Positions 24,585-34,200 of a stretch of DNA of 64,000 nucleotides are shown here, piece after piece (the first letter of the stretch is position 1; every line of letters starts with the position of its first letter). A program made the translations under genes and the position numbers. The notes under the pieces were generated by a model. The model did not search any database, was not told where the DNA came from, and worked only from the letters and a program-made list of their open reading frames with translations. Origin of the DNA: Halostella limicola. Its GTDB lineage: Archaea > Halobacteriota > Halobacteria > Halobacteriales > Natronoarchaeaceae. The DNA lies in contig NZ_RCDI01000001.1 of the NCBI RefSeq assembly GCF_003675875.1, positions 930,001-994,000 on the forward strand. The letters are read 5' to 3'.

Positions 24585-26171
24585 TCACAGCGCGTCGCCG
24601 GTGAGCGCGCGCTCCACGTCGGCGTCGGACATCCCCATCGCGTCGGCGATCCGCCCCAGCAGCTCCATCTCCTCCGGATCCACGTCGTCGTCCGCGGCGG
24701 CGACGACGGCGGCGAACTGGAGCGCCTGCTCCTTGCCCGCCGGGGTGAGCATGTCGCTCAGGCCGCGCGCGACCTGGACCGCGTTGGTCACGGACTCGGC
24801 GCCGTCGCGGATCCGCCGCTCTATCTCGTCGGTCGGGTAGTCGGGGTAGAGTTCGACGGCGGCGTCGCGCATCGCCGTCGCCTCCGCCTTCGTCGCCTGC
24901 CCGTCGGTGAGCATCGTCGCACAGCCGAGGCGGATCAGCGCGCGCAGGTGGAACTCCGCCTCGGTGTGGCGGGAGGGGTCGAACGCGTCCGCGTCGCGCA
25001 GGAACTCGTAGTCCATGCCGGAGTCGTTCAGCGACTCGGCCAGCGCGCTCGTCGGGCCACGGTTGACCAGCGACCGCCCGACGTCGTACAGCGTCGCGAA
25101 CGGCGTGATGACGATGGCGGTGATGCTCCACCAGCCGGTGAGGAGGTTCTTCCCCGCCATTCCCCACAGTTTCCGGCGGTTACAGCCGTGACACCCGACC
25201 GACTGCACCGTCGTGATCCGGTACGCGAGCAGGAACCCGGTGACGCGGTACCCCTTCGCCAGCTCCTCGATCGGGCGCTCGCCGCAGTGCTGGCAGGCGA
25301 TGTCGACCGCGACGGCGCCGTCCGGCACCGACCCGCGGCGGGCCGCCGCCTCGCTCGATGCGGCGGCCGACTCGCCGGGCGCGGTCGCGGGGTCTGGAGT
25401 GGCGCCCGCCGGAGCGCCAGCGGCGGTCGCCCGTTCGCCGGGCGCGGACGCCGGCTCGGCCGGGCCGGCGATCCCCACCAGCGACGCCGAGCAGTGCGGA
25501 CAGGCGTCGGCGGACGGGTCGACGTCGCGCTCGCAGTCGGGGCAGACGGCGTCGTCGACCGCCGCGGACTCCGTGAACCCGAACAGCGACCGCAGTCGCT
25601 GGGGGATCATCGGCGCGACCGTGTCGCTGTACTCGACCACGAGCGGTTGCGCGAACACCCCCATCAGACCCACCGAAAAGATCGGCACGGCGGCGAGCGT
25701 CGGGTCGAACGTGGCGGAAAGCACCGCGGCGTAGGCGTACACCGGCAGGACGCTCCCGACGACGGCCGTCGACACGACCAGCCCCGGACGCCGGAACTTC
25801 CACACGACGGCGGCGACCGCGACCGCCAGCGCGGCCATGACGGCGTAGGCGGACGGGGCGGTGCCGGCGAGGCGGCCGAGCACTAGCCCGGCGGCGGCGC
25901 CGGTCACCACGTCCGCCCCGCGCCGGTGCAGCCCGGCGGCGGCGACGCCCGCGACGGCGCCGACGGCGGCCCCGCCGGCCAGCGCGGCCGGGTGCGCGAC
26001 CGGGAGCGCGATCGCCAGTCCGCCGACCGCGCCGACCGCGGCCGCCATCGGCCGGGGGTACGACTGCAGGAGCCAGTATCCGCCGAACGGGATCGCGACG
26101 ACGGCCCCCAGCGTGAGCGGGAGCGTCAGGAACGAGGCGAGCGCCGACGCCACGCCGATCAGATCTACCAC
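24585..26171 (-). CDS. Multi-pass membrane protein with zinc ribbons and TerB-like domain
   Basis: A 528-residue protein of unknown function. Residues about 1-180 form six or so Ala/Gly/Val-rich membrane helices. Around 208-226 is a zinc ribbon (CPDC ... CPHC), then an Ala/Pro linker, then a second cysteine set (CQHC near 292 and GCHGC near 328). Another possible membrane segment (ITAIVITPFATLYDVG) follows. The last 140 residues (AEFHLRALIRLGCATMLTDG ... DDVDPEEMELLGRIADAMGM) look like a TerB-type all-helical domain with an acidic metal-binding-type repeat. The start is a GTG. The name reflects the parts only. Confidence 0.75.
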   Translation of the reverse strand: MVDLIGVASALASFLTLPLTLGAVVAIPFGGYWLLQSYPRPMAAAVGAVGGLAIALPVAHPAALAGGAAVGAVAGVAAAGLHRRGADVVTGAAAGLVLGRLAGTAPSAYAVMAALAVAVAAVVWKFRRPGLVVSTAVVGSVLPVYAYAAVLSATFDPTLAAVPIFSVGLMGVFAQPLVVEYSDTVAPMIPQRLRSLFGFTESAAVDDAVCPDCERDVDPSADACPHCSASLVGIAGPAEPASAPGERATAAGAPAGATPDPATAPGESAAASSEAAARRGSVPDGAVAVDIACQHCGERPIEELAKGYRVTGFLLAYRITTVQSVGCHGCNRRKLWGMAGKNLLTGWWSITAIVITPFATLYDVGRSLVNRGPTSALAESLNDSGMDYEFLRDADAFDPSRHTEAEFHLRALIRLGCATMLTDGQATKAEATAMRDAAVELYPDYPTDEIERRIRDGAESVTNAVQVARGLSDMLTPAGKEQALQFAAVVAAADDDVDPEEMELLGRIADAMGMSDADVERALTGDAL

Positions 26172-26453
26172 AGGCGACCATCGCCGGACGAGCCGTCGCG
26201 GCGAACTGATATGTAGGTATACATTTCTATAGTTTAACGCACATCATCGGGACTTAATTTTTTCTACTCGAGAGGTAGATCGGCCACTTCGACCCGAAAC
26301 GGACGGCGATCGAGCGGCGGCTCTCGGCGGCGTAACTGAAACCTTCTTAATCCGCGCCCCCGCCAGTTGCACGTATGACCGTGGTGGTCGGCGCGTGACT
26401 CGCGCCTCGGTAGAACTGCTCCGGAGCCTCGGGATCCGCCGGGGGTGGCTCGC
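26172..26453. promoter_or_regulatory. purC promoter and leader; divergent promoter
   Basis: The plus-strand TATA-like CCTTCTTAATCC (about 26342-26353) predicts transcription from about 26375. The purC start at 26454 has a G-rich Shine-Dalgarno stretch (GGGGGTGG, 26441-26448). That leaves a leader of about 79 nt, unusual for a promoter-proximal haloarchaeal gene. TATA-like elements for the minus-strand gene lie around 26205-26235 (GTATACATTTCTATAGTTTAA). A T-run (TTAATTTTTTC) is at about 26254-26264. Confidence 0.5.
26375..26398 (+). other. Possible 7-codon leader reading frame upstream of purC
   Basis: ATG at 26375 begins MTVVVGA and stops at 26398. It begins almost exactly where transcription from the TATA element at 26342-26353 should start, so it could be translated as a leaderless mini-ORF. 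It is not in frame with purC. A regulatory role is speculative. Confidence 0.25.
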
Positions 26454-27479
26454 GTGACGAGCGTCAAGGAGTTCCGCATCGACGAGGCGGCGACCGAGAG
26501 CGACCTCGGCGCGGGCTCGTTCGTGTTCACGGACGACTACTCCGTGTTCGACTGGGGGAAGATGCCCGACGAGATCCCCGACAAGGGCGCGAGCCTCTGC
26601 TCGATGGGGGCGTACAACTTCGAGCTACTGGAGTCCGAAGGCGTCCCGACCCACTACCGCGGCGTCGTGCCGCGGGACGGCGGCGACCCCGTCCCGCTCG
26701 ACGACGCGGACGAACCGCCCCGCGAGATGGCGATCGACCTGACGCAGGTCCCCGACCTCCCCCACGAGGGACGGGAGTACGACTACGACGCCTACCACGA
26801 CGAGGCGGGCGAGAACTACCTGATCCCCCTGGAGATCGTCTTCCGCAACCGCGTGCCGGTCGGGTCCAGCCTCCGCCGCCGGACCGACCCGTCGGACCAC
26901 GGCCTCGACTTCGCGGAGTGGCCCGACGAGGCCGTCGACCTCGACGAGCCGATCACCGAGTTCTCCACGAAGTACGAGAAGGGCGACCGCTACCTCTCCC
27001 GCGAGGAGGCCGACGACATCGCCGGCGCGGCGTCGATCGACGACCTCGAAGCCGTCGCCCGCGAGGTGAACCGCCTCGTCACCGAGCGCGCCGCCGAGGC
27101 CGACCTGCGCCACGAGGACGGCAAGATCGAGTGCCTGTACTACCGGGGCGAGATCCGCGTCGCCGACGTGGTCGGGACGTTCGACGAGAACCGCTTCAGC
27201 TACGAGGACACCCAGATCTCGAAGGAGGTGCTCCGGCAGTACCACAAGCGCACCCAGCCCGAGTGGGTCGAGGCGGTGCAGGCGGCGAAGGAGGCGGCCA
27301 AACGCGAGGACGTCGCGGACTGGAAGTCGCTGTGCGACGCCGCGCCCGAACCCCTCGACGACGACGTGGTCCAGATCGCCCGGGACCTCTACGCCGCCGG
27401 CGCGAACGCCTACGTCGGCCGCGAGCTGTTCGACGCGCCGCCGCTCGACTCCGCGATCGGCGAGGTCTGGCGGCTCTGA
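26454..27479 (+). CDS. purC: SAICAR synthetase PurC
   Basis: A 341-residue ligase that joins CAIR and aspartate to give SAICAR in purine synthesis. The N-terminal block [19 protein letters not shown] and [20 protein letters not shown] are typical of the longer archaeal PurC, and the core [18 protein letters not shown] follows. I prefer the GTG at 26454 over the GTG at 26445 because of the G-rich Shine-Dalgarno stretch 6 nt before it and the canonical start TSVKEFRID. The other purine genes purU, purS and purQ are 2.6-4 kb downstream. Confidence 0.92.
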   Translation: MTSVKEFRIDEAATESDLGAGSFVFTDDYSVFDWGKMPDEIPDKGASLCSMGAYNFELLESEGVPTHYRGVVPRDGGDPVPLDDADEPPREMAIDLTQVPDLPHEGREYDYDAYHDEAGENYLIPLEIVFRNRVPVGSSLRRRTDPSDHGLDFAEWPDEAVDLDEPITEFSTKYEKGDRYLSREEADDIAGAASIDDLEAVAREVNRLVTERAAEADLRHEDGKIECLYYRGEIRVADVVGTFDENRFSYEDTQISKEVLRQYHKRTQPEWVEAVQAAKEAAKREDVADWKSLCDAAPEPLDDDVVQIARDLYAAGANAYVGRELFDAPPLDSAIGEVWRL

Positions 27480-27551
27480 CGGCCGGGCCGGTTCCCGGAC
27501 ACCTGCGGGAAGAGGTCGATTTAAGGCCGCCGCTCGCCTCGGTCCGTGCAA

Positions 27552-27734
27552 ATGGTCGACCCGACGTCGGATCTCGGCGAGGACGTGAGCGAGGAGGACG
27601 CGCCGGAGTGCGAACAGTGCGGCGACCCCGTCGTGGCGGACTCGGACCACCGCGTCCGTACGTCGGTCGAGGACGGCACCGTCGAGCACCGGCACTTCTG
27701 CGGCGACGACTGCCTCGACGAGTGGCGCGCCTGA
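27552..27734 (+). CDS. Small zinc-finger protein (DUF7576-like)
   Basis: A 60-residue acidic protein with CEQC (residues 20-23) and CGDDC (50-54) as a likely zinc site. This C-x2-C ... C-x3-C arrangement recalls short haloarchaeal zinc proteins (a DUF7576-like family, from memory). A TATA-like CGATTTAAGG (about 27518-27527) is about 27 nt before the ATG, so it should be leaderless. It converges on the citrate synthase homologue with an 10-nt gap. The function is unknown. Confidence 0.7.
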   Translation: MVDPTSDLGEDVSEEDAPECEQCGDPVVADSDHRVRTSVEDGTVEHRHFCGDDCLDEWRA

Positions 27735-27744
27735 CGGCCCTCTC

Positions 27745-28878
27745 TCACCTGTTCTCGACCGGCGTCCACGTCCGCCCGGTCGCGCCGTCGTAGCGCGAGG
27801 CGGGCCGAACGAGCCGGTTGTCGTCGAGCTGCTCGAGGCAGTGCGCCGTCCACCCGCCGGCGCGCGCCACGCCGAACGTCGCCGTGAACAGGTCCCGCGG
27901 AACGCCGACGCCGTGGAGCAGGGCGGCGGTGTAGAACTCCACGTTCGTCTCCAGCCTGCGGTCGGGTTTGTGCTCCGCGAGCGCGTCGACGGCCACGTCC
28001 TCGAACTCCCGGACGGTCTCGAAGAAGTCGGCGTCCCCGCGCTCCTCGTAGAACCGTTCCGCGGCGGTCGACAGCACCGCCGCGCGGGGGTCGCGGACCC
28101 GGTAGACCCGGTGGCCGAAGCCCATCAGGCGCTCGCCGGCATCGAGTTTCTCGCGAACGTACCCCTCGGGGTCGCCCGACTCGTGGACGTCCCGGAGCAT
28201 GTCGAACACCGGCCCGGGCGCGCCGCCGTGGAGCGGCCCCTTGAGCGCGCCGACCGCGGCGGTCGCCGCGGAGACCACGTCCGACTCCGTCGACACCACG
28301 ACCCGCGCGGTGAACGTCGAGGCGTTGAGGCCGTGGTCGATGACGGCGTTCAGGTACGTCTCCAACCCGCGCTCGGCGGCAGCCGAGGGCTCCTCGCCGG
28401 TCAACATGCGGAGGTAGTTCCCCGCGTGGCCGAGGTCCGGGTCGGGCGCGACCGGCTCCTCGTCCTGCCGGTACCGCCAGTACATCGCCACGATGGTCGG
28501 GAACGCGGCGACGACCCGTCTGGCGTCCGCTTCCGGGTCACCGTCGTCGGTGCCGAGGGTCGCCGCCGCCGCGCCCATCCGGAGGGCGTCCATCGCGGGC
28601 TTCCCGTCGGCGGCGGCCCGCCGGAGGACCGCCCGCACCTCGTCGCCGATCTCCCGCCGCCCCGCGAGGTCGGCGCGGAACTCGTCCAGCTCGTCGGCGG
28701 TCGGCAGTCGGTCGTGCAACAGCAGGTAGAAGCTCTCCTCGAACGTCGCGTTCGTCGCGAGCTCCTCGACCGGGTAGCCGCCGATGACGAGCTCGCCGGT
28801 CTCGCCGTCGATGTCGCTGAGCCGCGTCTCCGCCACCGCGATGCCGTCTAACCCCGGGGAGAACGTGTCGTCACCCAT
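27745..28878 (-). CDS. Citrate synthase homologue (citrate/2-methylcitrate synthase family)
   Basis: A 377-residue enzyme of the citrate synthase family. The catalytic His-containing blocks LHGGAPGPVFDM and GFGHRVYRVRDPR are present. The residue equivalent to the catalytic Asp of the family (usually in an N-V-D-F-Y block) is Glu314 here (ETNVEFY). From memory this occurs in a subgroup of bacterial citrate-synthase paralogues, so it may be a paralogue of the main enzyme, with citrate or 2-methylcitrate activity uncertain. A GAATTAACC element at about 28903-28911 (minus) is the promoter candidate. Confidence 0.87.
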   Translation of the reverse strand: MGDDTFSPGLDGIAVAETRLSDIDGETGELVIGGYPVEELATNATFEESFYLLLHDRLPTADELDEFRADLAGRREIGDEVRAVLRRAAADGKPAMDALRMGAAAATLGTDDGDPEADARRVVAAFPTIVAMYWRYRQDEEPVAPDPDLGHAGNYLRMLTGEEPSAAAERGLETYLNAVIDHGLNASTFTARVVVSTESDVVSAATAAVGALKGPLHGGAPGPVFDMLRDVHESGDPEGYVREKLDAGERLMGFGHRVYRVRDPRAAVLSTAAERFYEERGDADFFETVREFEDVAVDALAEHKPDRRLETNVEFYTAALLHGVGVPRDLFTATFGVARAGGWTAHCLEQLDDNRLVRPASRYDGATGRTWTPVENR

Positions 28879-29061
28879 ACGCCCGGTGCACCGGCCGGCG
28901 GGTTAATTCTTCCCCGGGCGTGCCGGTCGCTGTAGGTACTGAACCGGCGAAAAAGCGGGCGGTCGGTCGACGGGCGCGTCGGGGTCTCCGCCCCCGCCGT
29001 GCCAGTCAATCGTCGGCCTCGTTGGCTGCGACCGCGGTCTCGGGATGAGCCCCTCGACCGA

Positions 29062-30036
29062 TCAGTCGTCAGCCGATTCCTCGACCGACTCCCCGTCGGC
29101 AACCGCCTTCCCGATGCCGTCGAGCGGCCGGTCGGGGTTGGCCTCGGTCGCCTCGCGGGTGAGGCCGAGCTGGTAGTCGTCGGCGTCGTCCCGCAGCGTC
29201 GTGCGGCCGCGGTGGACGCTGACGTCGTTGCCGAGGTGGAGCTTGACCGCTTCGAGCAGGGCGTCGGCTTCGAGGGGCTGGCCCCGGTTCCGGAGGTCCT
29301 CCACCGTGGCGTCGTCGGGCACGTCGAACGCGCGTTGGGTGATGATCGGGCCCTGGTCGAGGTCCGTCGTCACGTAGTGAGCGGTGACGCCCGCGATGCG
29401 GACGCCCTCCTCGAGCGCCTGCCGGTAGGCCTTCGCGCCGGGGAAGGCCGGCAGGAGGCTCGGGTGGATGTTGATGATGCGGTCCTCGTAGCGGAACACG
29501 ACGTTCGGGCTGAGGATGCGCATATACCGCGCGAGGACGATGAGGTCGGTGTCGTACTCCGCAAGCAGGTCGAGCAGTTCGTCCTCGTCGGGCTGTCCCT
29601 TCTCGTCGCCGATATCGTGGAACGGGACGCCGTACTGCTCGGCCAGCGGCTGCAGGTCGTCGTGGTTGCCGATCACGACGCTGATGTCCGCGCCGAGGTC
29701 GTCGTTGGCCCACGCCTCGAACAGCGCCTCAAGGCAGTGGGACTCCTTCGTGACGAGGACGGCGATCTGCTGGGTGTCGCGGTCGCTCGGGAACCGGACC
29801 TGCACGTCGACCCCGAGGTCGTCGCCGAGGTCGTGGAGGTCGCGGCGGAGCGTCGCGTCGGTACAGACCATGTCGGAGGTGTCCACCGACATCGTCATGC
29901 GGAACAGGCCGTCGCGGACGGCCTGGTCCAGGTCCTCGATGTTGATTCCGCGCTCGAACAGGAGCGACGTCACTCGCGCGATGAGTCCGGTGTCGTCTCC
30001 TCCGATCACCGTGATCTCGGTCAGGTCGGTCGTCAT
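29062..30036 (-). CDS. purU: Formyltetrahydrofolate deformylase PurU
   Basis: A 324-residue enzyme that hydrolyses 10-formyl-tetrahydrofolate to formate, which formate-dependent purine enzymes use. The N-terminal ACT domain (1-85, ITVIGGDDTGLIARVTSLLF) is followed by a formyltransferase domain with the catalytic HPSLLPAFPGAKAY block and the helical hydrolase loop VTTDLDQGPII. The ATG at 30036 has a strong GGAGGTGGAG Shine-Dalgarno sequence 5 nt upstream. It is divergent from purS and purQ. Confidence 0.93.
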   Translation of the reverse strand: MTTDLTEITVIGGDDTGLIARVTSLLFERGINIEDLDQAVRDGLFRMTMSVDTSDMVCTDATLRRDLHDLGDDLGVDVQVRFPSDRDTQQIAVLVTKESHCLEALFEAWANDDLGADISVVIGNHDDLQPLAEQYGVPFHDIGDEKGQPDEDELLDLLAEYDTDLIVLARYMRILSPNVVFRYEDRIINIHPSLLPAFPGAKAYRQALEEGVRIAGVTAHYVTTDLDQGPIITQRAFDVPDDATVEDLRNRGQPLEADALLEAVKLHLGNDVSVHRGRTTLRDDADDYQLGLTREATEANPDRPLDGIGKAVADGESVEESADD

Positions 30037-30195
30037 CGCCTCCACCTCCTGTTCGATTGGAGCGGCGTCATCGGCAACCTCTCAGCCACGCGTCGGGAAA
30101 AGCCTTCTTTTCGGCGCGAACGTTGGGTAGGCACGAACGTGTATACCGAAGACGAGTCACAAGAGTTTTTGAACACGAACGCGCCTGTTCAGGTG
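30037..30195. promoter_or_regulatory. Divergent purU/purS promoter region with inverted repeat
   Basis: The inverted repeat GAAAAG (30097-30102) / CTTTTC (30107-30112), separated by 4 nt, lies between the two genes. AAGAGTTTTTGAAC (30161-30174) is a TATA-like element for purS, about 27 nt before its ATG. The minus-strand GAAGGCTTTT is a candidate for purU. Confidence 0.45.
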
Positions 30196-30447
30196 ATGAC
30201 CGCCTACACCGCCACCGTCACGGTGCGACTCAAGCGCGGCGTGTTAGACCCCGAGGCAGAGACGACCCAGCGCTCGCTCGAACGCCTCGGTTTCGAACTG
30301 GAGGACCTGCGCTCCGCGGACCGCTTCGAGATCGATCTGGACGCCGAATCGCCCGAGGCGGCGGCCGACCGCGTCGACGAGATGGCCGAGCGCCTACTCG
30401 CGAACCCGACCATCCACGACTACGACGTGAGCGTCGACGAGCGATAG
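30196..30447 (+). CDS. purS: FGAM synthase subunit PurS
   Basis: An 83-residue small subunit of the three-part FGAM synthase (PurSQL). The sequence MTAYTATVTVRLKRGVLDPE through NPTIHDYDV is typical. The ATG at 30196 has an AGGTG motif immediately upstream. PurQ follows 59 nt downstream; PurL is not in the window. PurS is thought to form the scaffold between PurL and PurQ, shielding the ammonia tunnel. Confidence 0.93.
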   Translation: MTAYTATVTVRLKRGVLDPEAETTQRSLERLGFELEDLRSADRFEIDLDAESPEAAADRVDEMAERLLANPTIHDYDVSVDER

Positions 30448-30506
30448 ATACCGATGACCGTTGCCACAACGATTACGACGCTCTGCTCCCACACGAGGTG
30501 GTCGCT

Positions 30507-31190
30507 GTGACCGTCGCAATCGTCCGCTTCGGCGGTTCGAACTGCGACCGCGACGCCGAACGCGCGCTCTCACACCTCGACATCGACGCCGAGATCGTCT
30601 GGCACGAGGACGGCCTCCCGGCGGAGACGACAGGCGTATTGCTCCCCGGCGGCTTCTCCTACGGCGACTACCTGCGCGCCGGCGCGATGGCCGCCCGCTC
30701 CCCGATCATGGAGGAGGTGCGCGAGGCCGCCGCGGACGGCGTCCCCGTGCTCGGCGTCTGCAACGGCGCGCAGATCGGCTGCGAGTCCGGTCTCACGGAG
30801 GGGGCGTTCACCACGAACGAGAGCGCGCGCTTCCAGTGCGAGCGCGTCCACCTCCGGGTCGAGCGCGCGGACACGCCGTGGACGGCGGCGTACGAGGAGG
30901 GCGAGGTGATCGAGGTCCCCATCGCCCACGGCGAGGGCCGCTACGAGGTCGACGACGACCGCCTCGCCGAACTGGAGGACGAGGAGCGCGTCCTCTTCCG
31001 GTACTGCGACGAGGACGGCGAGCGCACCGCCGAGGCGAACCCCAACGGCTCGAAGCACGACGTGGCGGGCGTCCTCGGCGAGGACGAAACGGTCGCCGTG
31101 CTGATGCCTCATCCCGAGCGCGCGACGCTTCCCGACGTCGGGCCGACCGACGGCCAGGGGATCCTCCGCGGGTTCGAGCGCGCCGACTAA
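30507..31190 (+). CDS. purQ: FGAM synthase glutaminase subunit PurQ
   Basis: A 227-residue class I glutamine amidotransferase that supplies ammonia to PurL. The nucleophile elbow is VLGVCNGAQIGCE, and the catalytic His-x-Glu is in the HPERAT block near the end. The oxyanion strand is LPGGFSYGD. The GTG at 30507 is chosen because a GAGGTG Shine-Dalgarno lies at 30495-30500. It follows purS on the same strand. Confidence 0.94.
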   Translation: MTVAIVRFGGSNCDRDAERALSHLDIDAEIVWHEDGLPAETTGVLLPGGFSYGDYLRAGAMAARSPIMEEVREAAADGVPVLGVCNGAQIGCESGLTEGAFTTNESARFQCERVHLRVERADTPWTAAYEEGEVIEVPIAHGEGRYEVDDDRLAELEDEERVLFRYCDEDGERTAEANPNGSKHDVAGVLGEDETVAVLMPHPERATLPDVGPTDGQGILRGFERAD

Positions 31191-31276
31191 CTGTATCATT
31201 TTAAATACTGTCGGTGGAACATTCAAGTTCGTCCGCCGCGTTGCTCGGATGAGACGGAACAGTAACGGAAATATAC

Positions 31277-34200
31277 ATGTCGAAAAGGAAAACTGTCCTC
31301 CACGTCGACCCGGCGAGCGCCGTCAGGTCGCGCGTCCGCGACGCGCTCTCCGACGCGGGCGCGAGCGTCGAGTCGGTCGGCGACCTGTCTGCGGCGCGCG
31401 CGGCACTCGATGAGGCGTCGTTCGACTGCGTCGTCGCCGAGACGGCCCTCCCGGACGGCGATGGCCTGTCGCTAATCGACGCCGCGGCGGGCGCGTTCGT
31501 CGCCTACACCGACGCCGGAGACGAATCGCTCGCCGGGCGCGCGGTCGCCGCCGGCGCCGACGGCTACGTGCCGAAGGCGGACGGCGTCGCCACGCTCGTC
31601 GAGCGCGTAACGGCGCTGCTCGACGGCGGGGAAGAGCGGTCCGACGAGCCCTCGGCGGAGCGCGCCGCCAGCACCGCCGCCGGCCTCTCCATGCTCGTCG
31701 AGCAGTCGCCGCTCCCCATCGTCGAGTGGGACCTCGACTTCCGCGTCGCCGCGTGGAACCCCGCGGCGGAGGAGCTGTTCGGGTACGAACGCGCGGAAGC
31801 GCTCGGTCGCGCTCCGACGGAACTCATCCTCCCGGCCGCCGAGCGCGAGGCGGTCGACGCGGTGTGGGAGGACCTGGTCGCGGGCGAGGGCGGGCGGCGG
31901 ATCGTCAACGAGAACGTCCGGAAGGACGGCGAGACGGTCGTCTGTGAGTGGAACAGCGCCCCGCTGGTCTCCGACGCGGGCGAGGTGGTCGGCGTCCTCT
32001 CGTTCGTCCGGGACGTCTCGGAGCAGGTGCGACGCACCGAGGCGCTGGAGTCGCTACAGGAGACGACGCGGGAGATGATGCGGGCGGAGACGAAAGACGG
32101 CGTCGCCGAGACGGTCGTCGACGCCGCCTTCGACCTGCTCGGCCAGCCGCTCGCGGGCGTGCGGCTGTACGACGCGGAGACCGGCCGCCTCGAATCCGCC
32201 GCCGCGACCGACGCCGCGGTCGAACTGCTCGGCGACCTCCCGTCGGTGGGCCCCGGTGACGGCATCATGTGGGAGGCGTTCGCCGCGGACGAGCACGCCG
32301 TGTACGACGCGGTGCCGGTGGACGAGACGGTCTACGGCGACGCCTTTCCCGACGGTATCGGGAGCGTCTCGTACTTCCCGCTCGGCGACCACGGCGTGCT
32401 CGTGCTCGGCTCGCGCGAGACCAGCGGGTTCGACGACACTGACGTCCACCTCGCGAACGTCGTCGCGACGACGACGGCGGCGGCGCTCGACAGCGCCGAG
32501 CGCCGTCGGGAGCTCGAACGCCGGGACACCATCGTCGAGGCGGTCGGCGACGGCGTCTACGCGCTGGACGCGGACGGGCGCTACACCGCCGTCAACGACA
32601 CGATGCTCACCATCACCGGGTACGACCGCGAGGAGCTGCTCGGCGAGCACGTCTCCGTGCTGCTGGACGACGAGGACGTCGAGGCCGGCCGCCGCCTCGT
32701 CGCCGACCTCCTCGACGACGGGAGCGATCCGGTACAGACCTACGATATCTCCCTGACGACGAGGGACGGCGACCGGATCCCCTGCGAGGTGAACATGTCC
32801 CTGCTCCCCGCCGACGCCGGGTTCGAGGGGACCGTCGGGACCGTGCGGGACGTCAGCGAGCGCAAGGAGATGGAGGACGCCCTGCGCCGACAGAAGCGGA
32901 AGGTGCGCAACCTCCACGAGGTCGCCTCGGACCTCGACGCCTGCGAGACCGAGGCGGAGATATACGACCAGGCGGTCGAGGCCGCCCAGCAGGTGCTCAA
33001 CTTCGACATCTGTGCGGCGCAGCGGATCGAGGGCGACGAGTCCGTCATCGTCGCCCTCTCGTCGGGGCCGCTCCCGGACGAGGTCGAGACGCGACGGGAA
33101 CTCGGCGACAACCTCGTCACCGCGACGCACCGCAGCGGCGAGACGCACCGCATCGACGACGCAAGGGAGAGCGATATCGCTGACCCGGTCTCCGACGACT
33201 ACCGGGGAGTGCTCTCCGTTCCCATCGGCGACGTCGGCGTGTTCCAGGCGGTGTCGACGACCGTCGGTGCGTTCGACGAGAGCGACGCGGAGCTGGCGGA
33301 GCTGCTCATGTCCCACGTGGCGAACGCGCTCGAACGGGTCCGCTTCGAGTCCGACCTCCGGGAGGAGCGCGACCGCTTCGCCGCGCTGTTCGAGAACGTC
33401 CCCGACCCCGTGGTGAGCGTCCGCGACGGCGAGGACGGCGACCCGGTGTTCACCGACGTGAACCCGGCGTTCGAGCGCGTGTTCGGGTACGACGCGGACG
33501 CCGTCGTCGGCGAGTCCGTCTACGACTACCTCGTCCCGCCGGAGGAGCGGTCCGAGGCGAGGGCCCTCAGCAGGCGCGCGGCCGCCGGCGAGACGCTCGA
33601 GCGCGAGGTCGAGCGCCGGACGACCGACGGGATCCGCGAGTTCCTCGCGACGGTGGTCCCGGTCCGCCTCGGCGAGCGCCACCCCGAACGCTACGTCGTC
33701 TACACCGACATCACGGAGCGCAAGCAGCGACGCAAGCGCGTGGAAGTGCTGAACCGCGTCCTCCGCCACGACCTGCGCAACGGGATGAACATCATCAGGG
33801 GGTACGCGGAGACGCTCTCCCGGGACGTTTCGCCCGACCTGAGCCCCGCGGTGGACGCCATCGAGGACCGCGCGACGGAGCTCATCGAACTCGCCGAGAA
33901 GACCCGGGCGGTCGAGCGGACGCTCGGCGACGGCGAGCGCGCGGCGGGGCCGACGGACGTCGCGTCCGAGGCCGCCGCCGTCGCCGAGCGCGTCCGCGAG
34001 GAGTACCCGTTCGCGACCGTCGAGTGCTCGGTCCCCGACCGCGCGCTCGCCAGCGCCGACAGCCTCCTCGAAACGGCGATCTACCACGTCGTCGAGAACG
34101 CCGTCCTCCACAACGACCGGACGGACCCGACGGTCCGGGTCGAGGTCCGGCACGAGGACGACGCGGTCGCGGTCGAGGTCCGGGACGAGGGCCCGGGGAT

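Noticed and set aside
26264-26530. 88-codon minus-strand frame across the purC start
   Set aside because: It overlaps the purC promoter and first codons; composition is Arg-rich antisense and it has no promoter.
29006-29064. A coding-looking tail (ETAVAANEADD) in another frame just after the purU stop
   Set aside because: It might be the remains of a longer purU C-terminus after a frameshift, but the current purU end is acceptable and the stretch is too short to judge.
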